Source: Bacteroidota bacterium (GTDB lineage Bacteria; Bacteroidota; Bacteroidia; Palsa-965). Taken from it: 47,948 nucleotides of DNA. Of this stretch, positions 40,977 through 47,948 are shown one piece after another. Both the position numbers and the translations under genes were made by a program. Within the stretch, counting starts at the first letter, position 1; each line of letters opens with the position of its first letter. Where the stretch lies: NCBI GenBank assembly GCA_013289095.1, contig JABDAO010000011.1, positions 1-47,948 on the forward strand. Reading direction: 5' to 3'. The notes beneath the pieces are model-generated. The model did not search any database. It saw only the letters and a program-made list of their open reading frames with translations, and was not told the origin of the DNA.

Positions 40977-41456
40977 ATGGCATTTGAAAGCTTGACAGAT
41001 GATAAAATTGCTGACCTGCTTAATTGCACTAAACGGTTGACAAACCCTCAAGCCAGACGTAAAAGTAAAGACGGCCATGAGCAGATCAATTATCACGCGT
41101 CATCAACAGACGGATCTCAGCACGAATTTGAAATTTACAGAAGGCAGAATTTGAGAGAGGGTATGGAAGATGATTTTTCATGTGGCATAAGTTGGATTGC
41201 ACCAAATGGAGAAACACTTACGATAAAGAGGTACAACGGGCCGAATCATAACCATCCAAATCATCTCGAAGGGGAACACCTCGGGTTTAAATGTCATATT
41301 CACACAGCCACTGAAAAATACCTGAAGGCAAACCGAAAAGCAGAGGGATATGCAGTGGCAACAGACAGGTACATCACTATTGAAGGGGCACTGGATTGCT
41401 TAGTGGCAGATTGCAATGCAATTGGAATTTCAACATCACCAGACCACCTCAGTTAA
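40977..41456 (+). CDS. DUF6978-like protein of a three-gene cassette
   Basis: A 159-residue protein. The track start at 40968 is TTG; the ATG at 40977 is preferred. It contains IYRRQNLREGMEDDFSCGISW, LTIKRYNGPNHNHPNHLEGE and FKCHIHTATEKYLKA, with several conserved histidines. From memory this fits the family called DUF6978; not checked. Function is unknown. It begins 38 bp after xdhB but looks unrelated in role, and it is followed 17 bp later by a DUF1828-type gene, so these form a cassette. Confidence 0.7.
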   Translation: MAFESLTDDKIADLLNCTKRLTNPQARRKSKDGHEQINYHASSTDGSQHEFEIYRRQNLREGMEDDFSCGISWIAPNGETLTIKRYNGPNHNHPNHLEGEHLGFKCHIHTATEKYLKANRKAEGYAVATDRYITIEGALDCLVADCNAIGISTSPDHLS

Positions 41457-41473
41457 ACGTAGCTTTTGGGATT

Positions 41474-42253
41474 ATGAACCTCGATATAAACAAACTTCAA
41501 GAGACACTCTGTTCACTATTGTGTACAGAGGTTAAAATACAACCTAAAAATGGCAAGCTCTTGTCTATTACAACCCCGTTCTTTTTTGCCGATGGTGACC
41601 CATATCAAATTTATATCAAGGAAATGCCAGGCGGCGTAATTAGGCTTACAGACATGGGCCACACGATGATGCACCTGAGTTATGACAACGATATTGACAA
41701 ATTCAGAGAGGGGACACGAGGCAAATTATTTGATCAGATAAAAGCCGAAACCTTCGTTGAGGAAGAAAATGGGGAGTTCTTTATTGAGACACCATTGAGC
41801 AACCTGGGGTTCAATATTTTCAGGCTGGGCCAGGCCCTCACTAAGATTAACGACCTCTCTTTTCTGAATCGGTCACGTACAGAATCAACATTCTATGATG
41901 ACCTACAGCAGCAACTCTTGAAGGTGGTTGGGCTGGAAAAGATAAAGAAAGATTATTACTTTGAAGGAATGGAAAACAGCATTGATTATCCGATTGATTT
42001 TAAAATTGAGGGTAAACATGCCCCATTATTTCTATTCGGAATCCCTAACCGGGACAAGGCACGGCTGACCACTATCGTTTTGGAGAGACTACTCAGGGTG
42101 AAAGCAGACTTCGACAGTTTACTCATCTTTTCCGATCAAGGATCAATCCCCAAACCCGATTTCGCACGGCTTATGAATGCTGGCGGGGAAATGATTGCTT
42201 CCTTAGATGCAGAGACTGATTTTTCAAGAAAACTTTTGAGAAAAATAGCCTAG
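41474..42253 (+). CDS. DUF1828/DUF1829-type protein
   Basis: A 259-residue protein. The track start at 41396 overlaps the previous gene by 60 bp; the ATG at 41474 (MNLDINKLQETL) is preferred. The N-terminal half fits DUF1828 (ITTPFFFADGDPYQIYIKEMPGGVIRLTDMGHTMMHL). The C-terminal half fits DUF1829 (DYPIDFKIEGKHAPLFLFGIPNRDKARLTTIVLERLL). Such proteins are found on phages, islands and near defence genes; no activity is established to my knowledge. It is the middle gene of the cassette. Confidence 0.75.
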   Translation: MNLDINKLQETLCSLLCTEVKIQPKNGKLLSITTPFFFADGDPYQIYIKEMPGGVIRLTDMGHTMMHLSYDNDIDKFREGTRGKLFDQIKAETFVEEENGEFFIETPLSNLGFNIFRLGQALTKINDLSFLNRSRTESTFYDDLQQQLLKVVGLEKIKKDYYFEGMENSIDYPIDFKIEGKHAPLFLFGIPNRDKARLTTIVLERLLRVKADFDSLLIFSDQGSIPKPDFARLMNAGGEMIASLDAETDFSRKLLRKIA

Positions 42254-42300
42254 CGACAACCTTGGGGGGATTGATCTCCATCTTACTAAAGTGCAAAACA

Positions 42301-42858
42301 ATGAAGTCATCAATACAATTAGGAATGACCAAAGCAGATTACCTGGAAAAACACATTCCTCATCGCATCAATCTGCTTCTCACATTCAGAGAGAGATTCG
42401 AAGGTCTTGATCCTGTTAAAACTGAGCTAGTCAGAGACCTGATGCGCTGTTCGAAGGATATCTCCATTCTAATGGTGCGCTTTCTTCTGGGAGAAGTCGG
42501 AATCACCTTAAAGAAAGGAGAACGGAATGTAAGTAAAAGAGAGAAAGGCATATTTACGCAAGAGGAACTTAGCGTTGATGAACTCACTCGGCACAATAAT
42601 TATGAATCAATACTCGAAACGCTTAAAGCTGCAAATAGAGCAGTTGCTCATATGGAAGATCCGGATGTCGACCATGTTTTTACGGATGATATAGGCGATA
42701 AGCAATTATTTACAACGATCACATACACTGAATCAGTGATAATCAAAAAGATTTACAAGGACGATTCAGAATTCAAGAAAGCAATGGAGATGAAATGGAA
42801 CCAGATGCATAGAGATCGTATTGTACTTTCAAATCTAATATCAGAACTACCGACATAA
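42301..42858 (+). CDS. Unknown helical protein, third gene of the cassette
   Basis: A 185-residue protein I do not recognise. The track start is at 42262; the ATG at 42301 (MKSSIQLGMTK) is preferred. It is almost entirely helical by composition, with heptad-like leucines in the N-terminal 70 residues, a Lys/Arg-rich middle and the conserved-looking phrase KAANRAVAHMEDPD. This R-x3-H spacing does not meet the usual HEPN R-x4-6-H motif. It begins 47 bp after the DUF1828/1829 gene and converges with the DUF6986-type gene, 26 bp away. Confidence 0.6.
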   Translation: MKSSIQLGMTKADYLEKHIPHRINLLLTFRERFEGLDPVKTELVRDLMRCSKDISILMVRFLLGEVGITLKKGERNVSKREKGIFTQEELSVDELTRHNNYESILETLKAANRAVAHMEDPDVDHVFTDDIGDKQLFTTITYTESVIIKKIYKDDSEFKKAMEMKWNQMHRDRIVLSNLISELPT

Positions 42859-42884
42859 TACATCGTCTTCAGTTTTCACCTTCC

Positions 42885-44318
42885 TCACACCGCCAGCTTC
42901 TTCCTCCTCGCATCCAGGATCTTCACAAACGAGCGTGTCCGGATATCCTCCATAGTAAGCGTGGTAGCTTCCAGATCTTGTTCTTCAATGGCCCCGCAGT
43001 TCATGGCTATTAAAAAGAAGTTGAGCAAACCCTGACCGGTTGCCGCATCGTCAAACACATCGCCCGAGAGCGTTGCCTGTCCGGCTTTCTCCATAAAATT
43101 TCGCAAACGCAATGCCGCATCGGCATAACTCTCGAGGAAGAAGGCATAAACGGCAGCATACCTTACAGGCAACTGCGCCGGGTGCAGATCCCAACCCTGA
43201 TAAAGACCTTTCCAGAGCGAATGCCGGTTGTGGTCGTATGCAATCTTCCAGGCCCTATGTACTACTTCGGTATTTTCTTTTTGTTGGCTCTCGCTCAGGT
43301 CCTTCCCCCGGTGCGGCCCTACAGGCATTACATTGGTTGCCCCATCTGAGAGCCACACCCCTGTTCCGCCCAGGGCCACCTTCATCATGTGATGGGCAAA
43401 ATCGCATACGGCATGATCCATCTTTTGATAACGGGCGGTGATGTTGCAGGATGCCGTATAGTCGTAGGTGCCAAAATGGGCCCCGGTGCATCTTCCGTTG
43501 GCAGCCATGACCATTGCCAGCAAAGGGTTTTCGCCGGCGCTGCTCATGATGCTTTGGGTAGTCTCGACCATGAATTCCATTTTCAGCGATCCTTTTGCAA
43601 GACCGGTATGTGTCTCGATCACATCAAAGAGTTGCACAAGTGCAGTAACCTGCCCGGGTATCTGCACCTTGGGCAGGGTCACCACAAAGTTGGAAGGCAA
43701 CTTCCCTCCGCTGGCTTCAACCAGCGTGGAAACAAAGATATCGAGGGTACGAACAGAACGATTCTTGAGTTCTTCGGTAAAGGGTTTGATGCGTATGCCG
43801 ATAAATGGAGAGAGCGTTCCATCCTTCATTCCTTTGGCAACTTCTTTAGCCGCGAATTCTGCTGTAGCATCCTCTTCAGCATCGGGGCGGTTGCCATAAC
43901 CGTCTTCGAAATCGATCCTGAAATCTTCGATAGCCTCGCGTTCGAGTTTCCGGATGATTTTGTTGTAGACGGTATATGCCAGCCAGGCCGGATGATCACC
44001 GGCGCTCCGGGCCGTTTTCAACTGTGCTTCCAACGCCTCAATACCCTTTTGATCAGAAGGCAAAGCTGCATGACCGGGTAATTCCAGAGCACGGGCCAGC
44101 ACAGCAAAGTTTGGGGCATAGGTTTTTAAGTTGCCGACCGAAACACTTCCCATTTTCATGGTGGTGTCTGACTTAAACAGATTGGCACCCCCATAAACCG
44201 TATGCACCGGCTGACGTTCAGGCGAATCGCCGGGATATATTTTTTGGAAAGCGGTGTTTGCCGTTTTTAAAGAGTTCAGGATGTTGTCCTTTTCTGTGGA
44301 TGGGATGGATTGTTTCAT
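42885..44318 (-). CDS. Aldolase/citrate-lyase-like protein (DUF6986 type)
   Basis: A 477-residue protein. The track start is at 44357; the ATG at 44318 (MKQSIPSTEKD) has the purine-rich GAAGAAAGGAAAT just upstream and is preferred. The core RIDFEDGYGNRPDAEEDA, MEFMVETTQS, RCTGAHFGTYDYTA is that of the HpcH/HpaI-malate synthase superfamily (phosphoenolpyruvate-binding TIM barrel), with Glu and Asp at the metal site. From memory it is the DUF6986 family. It is the last gene of the ureide-degradation set, 207 bp after uraH, so it may be separately transcribed. A role in glyoxylate or ureidoglycolate use is plausible but unproven. Confidence 0.82.
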   Translation of the reverse strand: MKQSIPSTEKDNILNSLKTANTAFQKIYPGDSPERQPVHTVYGGANLFKSDTTMKMGSVSVGNLKTYAPNFAVLARALELPGHAALPSDQKGIEALEAQLKTARSAGDHPAWLAYTVYNKIIRKLEREAIEDFRIDFEDGYGNRPDAEEDATAEFAAKEVAKGMKDGTLSPFIGIRIKPFTEELKNRSVRTLDIFVSTLVEASGGKLPSNFVVTLPKVQIPGQVTALVQLFDVIETHTGLAKGSLKMEFMVETTQSIMSSAGENPLLAMVMAANGRCTGAHFGTYDYTASCNITARYQKMDHAVCDFAHHMMKVALGGTGVWLSDGATNVMPVGPHRGKDLSESQQKENTEVVHRAWKIAYDHNRHSLWKGLYQGWDLHPAQLPVRYAAVYAFFLESYADAALRLRNFMEKAGQATLSGDVFDDAATGQGLLNFFLIAMNCGAIEEQDLEATTLTMEDIRTRSFVKILDARRKKLAV

Positions 44319-44525
44319 ATTTCCTTTCTTCTTTGTTAACAAATAAACATTCAACATTTAAGTAAAAACATAACCCTTACTTAAAATTTCGGATTATTAC
44401 CTTTTAATGCTACAATAGAATGATCAAACCTACTTAGTAGGCGCTGAAGCGCGGGGTTACGAACAAGATTTTAGTGATCGCCTAATAACCAAACACTACC
44501 CAATATTAAATAATTCATCTACACG

Positions 44526-44867
44526 TCAGCTTCCTCTGTAAGTAGAGTATCCGTAGGGATTCAACAACAAGGGTACATGGTAATGCTGATCATCCTTAAT
44601 TTCGAAAGCGATGGTTACCGAAGGATAAAAACCCTTTACCCCTATACGTGCATGATAAGCACCAGTGGCAAACAACAATCGGTAGTTACCAGGGGTTAAT
44701 TTCTGTGTATCGGGCACTAATCCCGGGAGCCGTCCATCGGCATTGGTTGTTCCTTTTCCGAGCAGGGTCCAGGGTCCGGTTTGTTCTTCTTTCTCCAGTA
44801 TGATCTCAATGCCAGAAACCGGTTTTCCGAGTGACGTATCCAAGACATGTGTAGTGATCTGGCTCAT
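44526..44867 (-). CDS. uraH: 5-hydroxyisourate hydrolase (transthyretin-like)
   Basis: A 113-residue enzyme that hydrolyses 5-hydroxyisourate to OHCU. The N-terminal SQITTHVLDTSLGKPVSGI carries the catalytic His, the middle has the TNADGRLPGLV Arg-containing loop, and the protein ends with the diagnostic YRGS tetrapeptide. Length is typical. The ATG overlaps the stop of uraD by 4 bp, so translation is coupled. Also called hiuH or pucM. The 44319-44525 gap below it holds small hairpins (CTACTTAGTAG, GCGCTGAAGCGC near 44430-44453). Confidence 0.95.
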   Translation of the reverse strand: MSQITTHVLDTSLGKPVSGIEIILEKEEQTGPWTLLGKGTTNADGRLPGLVPDTQKLTPGNYRLLFATGAYHARIGVKGFYPSVTIAFEIKDDQHYHVPLLLNPYGYSTYRGS

Positions 44868-45367
44868 TCCAATAGTTTTTTCAAACGCAGATGCGCTATT
44901 TTGTTTTGTTCTTTCATGGCTATCTCCAGTTCTTCGCCTGCTTCGTTAAACAAACGTTCATTGAGCAGATCAAGCATTTCTTTGGCTGTTTTACCGCTGG
45001 CACAAATAATGAAGATATACCCGAATTTCTGTTCATACCGTTCATTGCCCCTGGCCAGTTCTTCGAGTACACGCGCACTGGCTGTATTTACGCCGCTTTG
45101 TTCACCCCCAGCCCATTCCTTTGTCTCGGGGAATTTCTTTTCCAGGCTTTCGATATCGCCAATTCTCGGGTGCTGGTCGAAAGCTTCCAACGCATCTTCA
45201 CCCGAACACCGTTCCCAGATTTTATCAGAAGCAGTCAACAAGGCTGAAAGATCGGAATATGGTCTTTTGTCTGCAAGTGCGGCGGCCCATTTACGCGATC
45301 CGCAACATTTCACAAATTCTGCCAGGGCTGTATCCCGGTCGAGTGCATTGAGTTCGTCCAGTGTCAT
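44864..45367 (-). CDS. uraD: OHCU decarboxylase
   Basis: A 167-residue enzyme converting 2-oxo-4-hydroxy-4-carboxy-5-ureidoimidazoline (OHCU) to S-allantoin. The catalytic His lies in AFDQHPRIGD (about residue 66), and FGYIFIICASGKTAKEML (about 115-132) matches the substrate-binding loop. Its length suits the monofunctional form. It overlaps uraH (downstream) and alc (upstream) by 4 bp each. Confidence 0.95.
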   Translation of the reverse strand: MTLDELNALDRDTALAEFVKCCGSRKWAAALADKRPYSDLSALLTASDKIWERCSGEDALEAFDQHPRIGDIESLEKKFPETKEWAGGEQSGVNTASARVLEELARGNERYEQKFGYIFIICASGKTAKEMLDLLNERLFNEAGEELEIAMKEQNKIAHLRLKKLLE

Positions 45368-46392
45368 TTCAAAGGTTTGATATGTCCGTATAACCGCAAT
45401 CGGCTGACTCCTCCGTCAGGAAATATATTCAGGCGTATGTGAGAAAATGCTTCATCACCAGCGAAAAGCGTTTCAAAGAGATGTTCTTTGTCGGCTGCAA
45501 GTTTTGTGGAGGGAAGAATAGTCGTCCATTTCAGGCCGGCATTGCTCAGATCGGTGTCCTTGCCCGGCGCTACATCAAGGCCTTCGAGTGAACAGGTGTC
45601 GGGGTAGTTTCCTTTGAAATGACAGGTATCAACCAAAGCTTCCTTCAATGAAGCACGATGTGCCAGTTTTACGATTACCCAATCGCGGTTGTTGGGTGTA
45701 CGGTTGCGTTTGGTTTCCCATCCATCGCCCATATTCACCCCTCGTCCGGGCATGAGGAGGTTATCCATATGGCTAAAAAACATATCATTGCACAAAACTG
45801 ATTTGGCCCCGTTGGCAGCAGCAGCCAGGTCAACCAGATCGGTTGTTTTTACGCTGTTCCAGTTTTTGTACACTTCTCCATATACTTTCAAACGGGCTAC
45901 TCCCCCATCGGGAAAGATATTCAGCCTCAGATGCGTCCATACTTCGGCCGAAGAGACTTCAAAAAAGTGCTGACTGCCCGGATTAAGCGGCGCTCTTGGC
46001 AAGAGTTCTTTCCAGACAAGATCCTTGCTTTCGGGAAGAAAGGTTTTCGGATCGCCCTCAAACGAACAAACTTCAACCGAAGCAAACGGAGGATGATTGC
46101 CCAGAAAATGATTGGTATCGATATCCAGCCCGCGGATGATGCCCGGAGCGCCAAGCTGGATAATACACCAGTCGTGCCCGGCAATGCGTTTTCTTCTGCT
46201 TTCCCAACCGTCCATCCATTTTCCACGATCGGTGTATTTATCGGCAATAAAGATCCCCCGGCCCGGTTTCAACAGATTTTCTTTTTCTGCAAAGAAATCG
46301 TCGCTGCAAACAAGGGCTTTGGCCCCAAGCCGCTCGGATGCCAGGTTGATGAGGTTGGTGAATTCGGGTTTAAGTATTGTTTTATTTTCCAT
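45364..46392 (-). CDS. alc: Allantoicase
   Basis: A 342-residue enzyme that splits allantoate into ureidoglycolate and urea. It contains two homologous allantoicase domains (about 8-170 and 175-340), each with a SDDFFAEKENLLKPGRG / NDMFFSHMDNLLMPGRG block, a WE(S/T)(R/K)R block and HLRLNIFPDGGV(A/S)RL(K/R)(L/V)YG. Both halves look intact. It lies 51 bp after allB and overlaps uraD by 4 bp. Confidence 0.95.
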   Translation of the reverse strand: MENKTILKPEFTNLINLASERLGAKALVCSDDFFAEKENLLKPGRGIFIADKYTDRGKWMDGWESRRKRIAGHDWCIIQLGAPGIIRGLDIDTNHFLGNHPPFASVEVCSFEGDPKTFLPESKDLVWKELLPRAPLNPGSQHFFEVSSAEVWTHLRLNIFPDGGVARLKVYGEVYKNWNSVKTTDLVDLAAAANGAKSVLCNDMFFSHMDNLLMPGRGVNMGDGWETKRNRTPNNRDWVIVKLAHRASLKEALVDTCHFKGNYPDTCSLEGLDVAPGKDTDLSNAGLKWTTILPSTKLAADKEHLFETLFAGDEAFSHIRLNIFPDGGVSRLRLYGHIKPLK

Positions 46393-46443
46393 ATACAGTT
46401 TCTAATTCGGATCGAAAATAACGAGGAGTGGTTTCACCGGGCT

Positions 46444-47820
46444 TCAGTTTCTTTGTCTCAGCAGGAGCTTCCCTTCTGGCGCTCCGATCACAGCGCCATT
46501 CTCGTAAACTTTCTTCCCACCTACATACGTTTGTTTTACTTCTCCATAAAGCGTTTCACCGGTATAGGGCGAGAGCTTATGTCTGAATTGTATGCTCTTT
46601 TCATCTACCTTAAACTGCTGGTTCGGGTCCCAGACCACCAGATCAGCATCATATCCTTTTTTAATCAATCCTTTGCTGTATTCATACCCGATAAACGAAG
46701 CCACATTGGCGCTCATCAGGGCCGCTATTTCTTTCAGGCTGAACCCCTGTTTGCGCGCCCCGGTCCACATCACCGGCAGGCTAAACTGCAGGCTGGCAAT
46801 GCCTCCCCAGGCCTCTTTCAGGTTACCGGTTTCTATTTTCTTCAGTTCCGGTGTAGCAGGCGAATGATCGGTCACCACAAAATCAATAATTCCTTCTTTC
46901 AGCGCTTTCCAGAGTCGCTCATTGTTTTCCTGTTCGCGAATGGGAGGGGCGCATTTATAAAGGGTATTTCCGTCTGGAATATCTTCGGCACAAAAATAAA
47001 GATACTGGGGGCATGTTTCCACAGTGAGTGGAAGGCCGCTGGCTTTTGCTTTTTTCAGCATCTCAAGGCTTCCGGAGGATGACAGATGCACAATATGCAC
47101 ACGGCAATTGAATTCGCGGCAGAGACCAACCATCAACGCAACGGCTTTATCCTCCCAGGAACGGGGCCGGGAACCCAGCCAGGCCATATAGCTCGAAGGA
47201 TTCTTTTCGAAGGCCGCAATGCCTGCATGAGGTTCTTCCAGCTCGGCATGAACGAGCAAGGGGATACGTGCGTCTGAAATTGAGGGCATGGCAATACGCA
47301 GATCGGCTTCGGTAACATTCGGAAATTCATCAATACCCGAATGTGTCAGAAATGCCTTGATGCCCAGCACACCTGTTTCGATCAATTCTTTCAGATCGGC
47401 TGCATTGCCAGGCACCAGACCACCCCAGAAACCGGTATTGCAATACAGCTTGCCCTGGGTTGACTTCAGTTTTTCTTTAAATGTATTGGCAGATATGGTG
47501 ACCGGACTGCTGTTCAACGGCATATCCACAATCGTTGTAATGCCACCCGCAATGGCGGCCCGGGTAATGGTTTCAAATCCTTCCCACTCGGTACGGCCCG
47601 GTTCGTTGACATGCACATGCGAGTCGATCAGACCCGGCATGAGCAGGAAATTGCCGACATCTTCAGAAGGAACATCCGGAAGCGTCTGTTTACCGGGAAG
47701 CAGCTCTTCAATTTTGCCTTTTCGGATGACCAGGGTCATGTCTTTCAGACCCCGTTCAGTCAGAACGCGAGTGCTGTGAATCGTTAAATCGGGTAGGGAG
47801 TTTTGTGTCACTTCAGGCAT
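46444..47820 (-). CDS. allB: Allantoinase
   Basis: A 458-residue cyclic amidohydrolase that opens allantoin to allantoate. Metal ligands: HVH in GLIDSHVHVNEPGRTEWEG (about residues 66-72), the carboxylated Lys in LGIKAFLTHSG (about 153), His in LLVHAE (about 193), His in RVHIVHLSS (about 249) and Asp in FVTDHSPA (about 321). ETCPQYLYF and CAPPIR are typical of AllB rather than dihydroorotase. It is the first gene of the allB-alc-uraD-uraH run. The 128 bp upstream to the window edge contain TATATTTG on the minus strand (47826-47833), very close to the ATG, so a start farther in or another promoter is possible. Confidence 0.95.
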   Translation of the reverse strand: MPEVTQNSLPDLTIHSTRVLTERGLKDMTLVIRKGKIEELLPGKQTLPDVPSEDVGNFLLMPGLIDSHVHVNEPGRTEWEGFETITRAAIAGGITTIVDMPLNSSPVTISANTFKEKLKSTQGKLYCNTGFWGGLVPGNAADLKELIETGVLGIKAFLTHSGIDEFPNVTEADLRIAMPSISDARIPLLVHAELEEPHAGIAAFEKNPSSYMAWLGSRPRSWEDKAVALMVGLCREFNCRVHIVHLSSSGSLEMLKKAKASGLPLTVETCPQYLYFCAEDIPDGNTLYKCAPPIREQENNERLWKALKEGIIDFVVTDHSPATPELKKIETGNLKEAWGGIASLQFSLPVMWTGARKQGFSLKEIAALMSANVASFIGYEYSKGLIKKGYDADLVVWDPNQQFKVDEKSIQFRHKLSPYTGETLYGEVKQTYVGGKKVYENGAVIGAPEGKLLLRQRN

Positions 47821-47948
47821 ACAGGCAAATATATCAAGAAGATGGGGATGCGGCGGAAAAATGTTTATTGAAATTGGATGAATTTATGAACTTTCCCCTC
47901 CCCACGCTCCCCCTTTTAGCTGCCGAAGCTTGAAGGTTAAGTACGTTC

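Noticed and set aside
45931-47082. 383-codon plus-strand ORF opposite alc and allB
   Set aside because: Shadow frame; both genes on the other strand have complete catalytic motifs.

Overview
The window comes from a member of the Bacteroidota. The signs are a SusC/RagA-like TonB-dependent receptor, several secreted proteins with type IX secretion (T9SS) C-terminal sorting domains, a PorV-family outer-membrane protein, promoters of the TTG-N19-TAnnTTTG type and few Shine-Dalgarno sequences. I cannot assign a genus. All family calls are from reading the sequence; no search was run.

Layout. 1-6.7 kb: a TonB receptor cut by the left edge, a SWIM-domain SNF2 helicase and a small methyltransferase, all leftward. 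6.7-9 kb: a long gene-free stretch with 32 tandem 21-bp units. 9-11 kb: an Omp28-like T9SS cargo protein, then a second unrelated 21-bp-period array and a tRNA-Asp. 11.3-20.9 kb: an integrative element in the 3' end of that tRNA, with 18-bp att repeats, arm-like repeats inside both ends, a tyrosine integrase, a rolling-circle Rep, an HTH protein, a type IIG restriction-modification enzyme, a small protein ending in a sliding-clamp motif, a 575-residue unknown, a STAS-like protein and a GHKL ATPase. Just outside attR lie scrambled remnants of a second related element. 21.5-28 kb: dienelactone hydrolase, two VOC-fold proteins and a giant RCC1-repeat T9SS cargo. 28-33 kb: an envelope cluster (fibre-like protein, PKD/T9SS cargo, PorV-like protein, orphan sorting-domain remnant, beta-barrel). 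33-36 kb: BON-domain protein, a 42-bp palindrome array, a lipoprotein-sized unknown and another 21-bp array.

36-48 kb is a purine-degradation region. xdhC, xdhA and xdhB run rightward (xanthine to urate). allB, alc, uraD, uraH and a DUF6986-type aldolase-like gene run leftward (hydroxyisourate to allantoin to ureidoglycolate plus urea). No urate oxidase is seen in the window. A three-gene cassette of DUF6978-like, DUF1828/1829-like and unknown proteins sits between the two sets.

The two most interesting signals are (i) the defence-like gene set of the tRNA-Asp element, where a STAS/GHKL pair and a clamp-motif protein accompany a type IIG enzyme, and (ii) a 21-bp (or 42-bp) period that recurs in at least six intergenic places with unrelated sequences, equal to two turns of B-DNA. 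A ~90-bp palindromic element is also dispersed in three full copies and one half copy.
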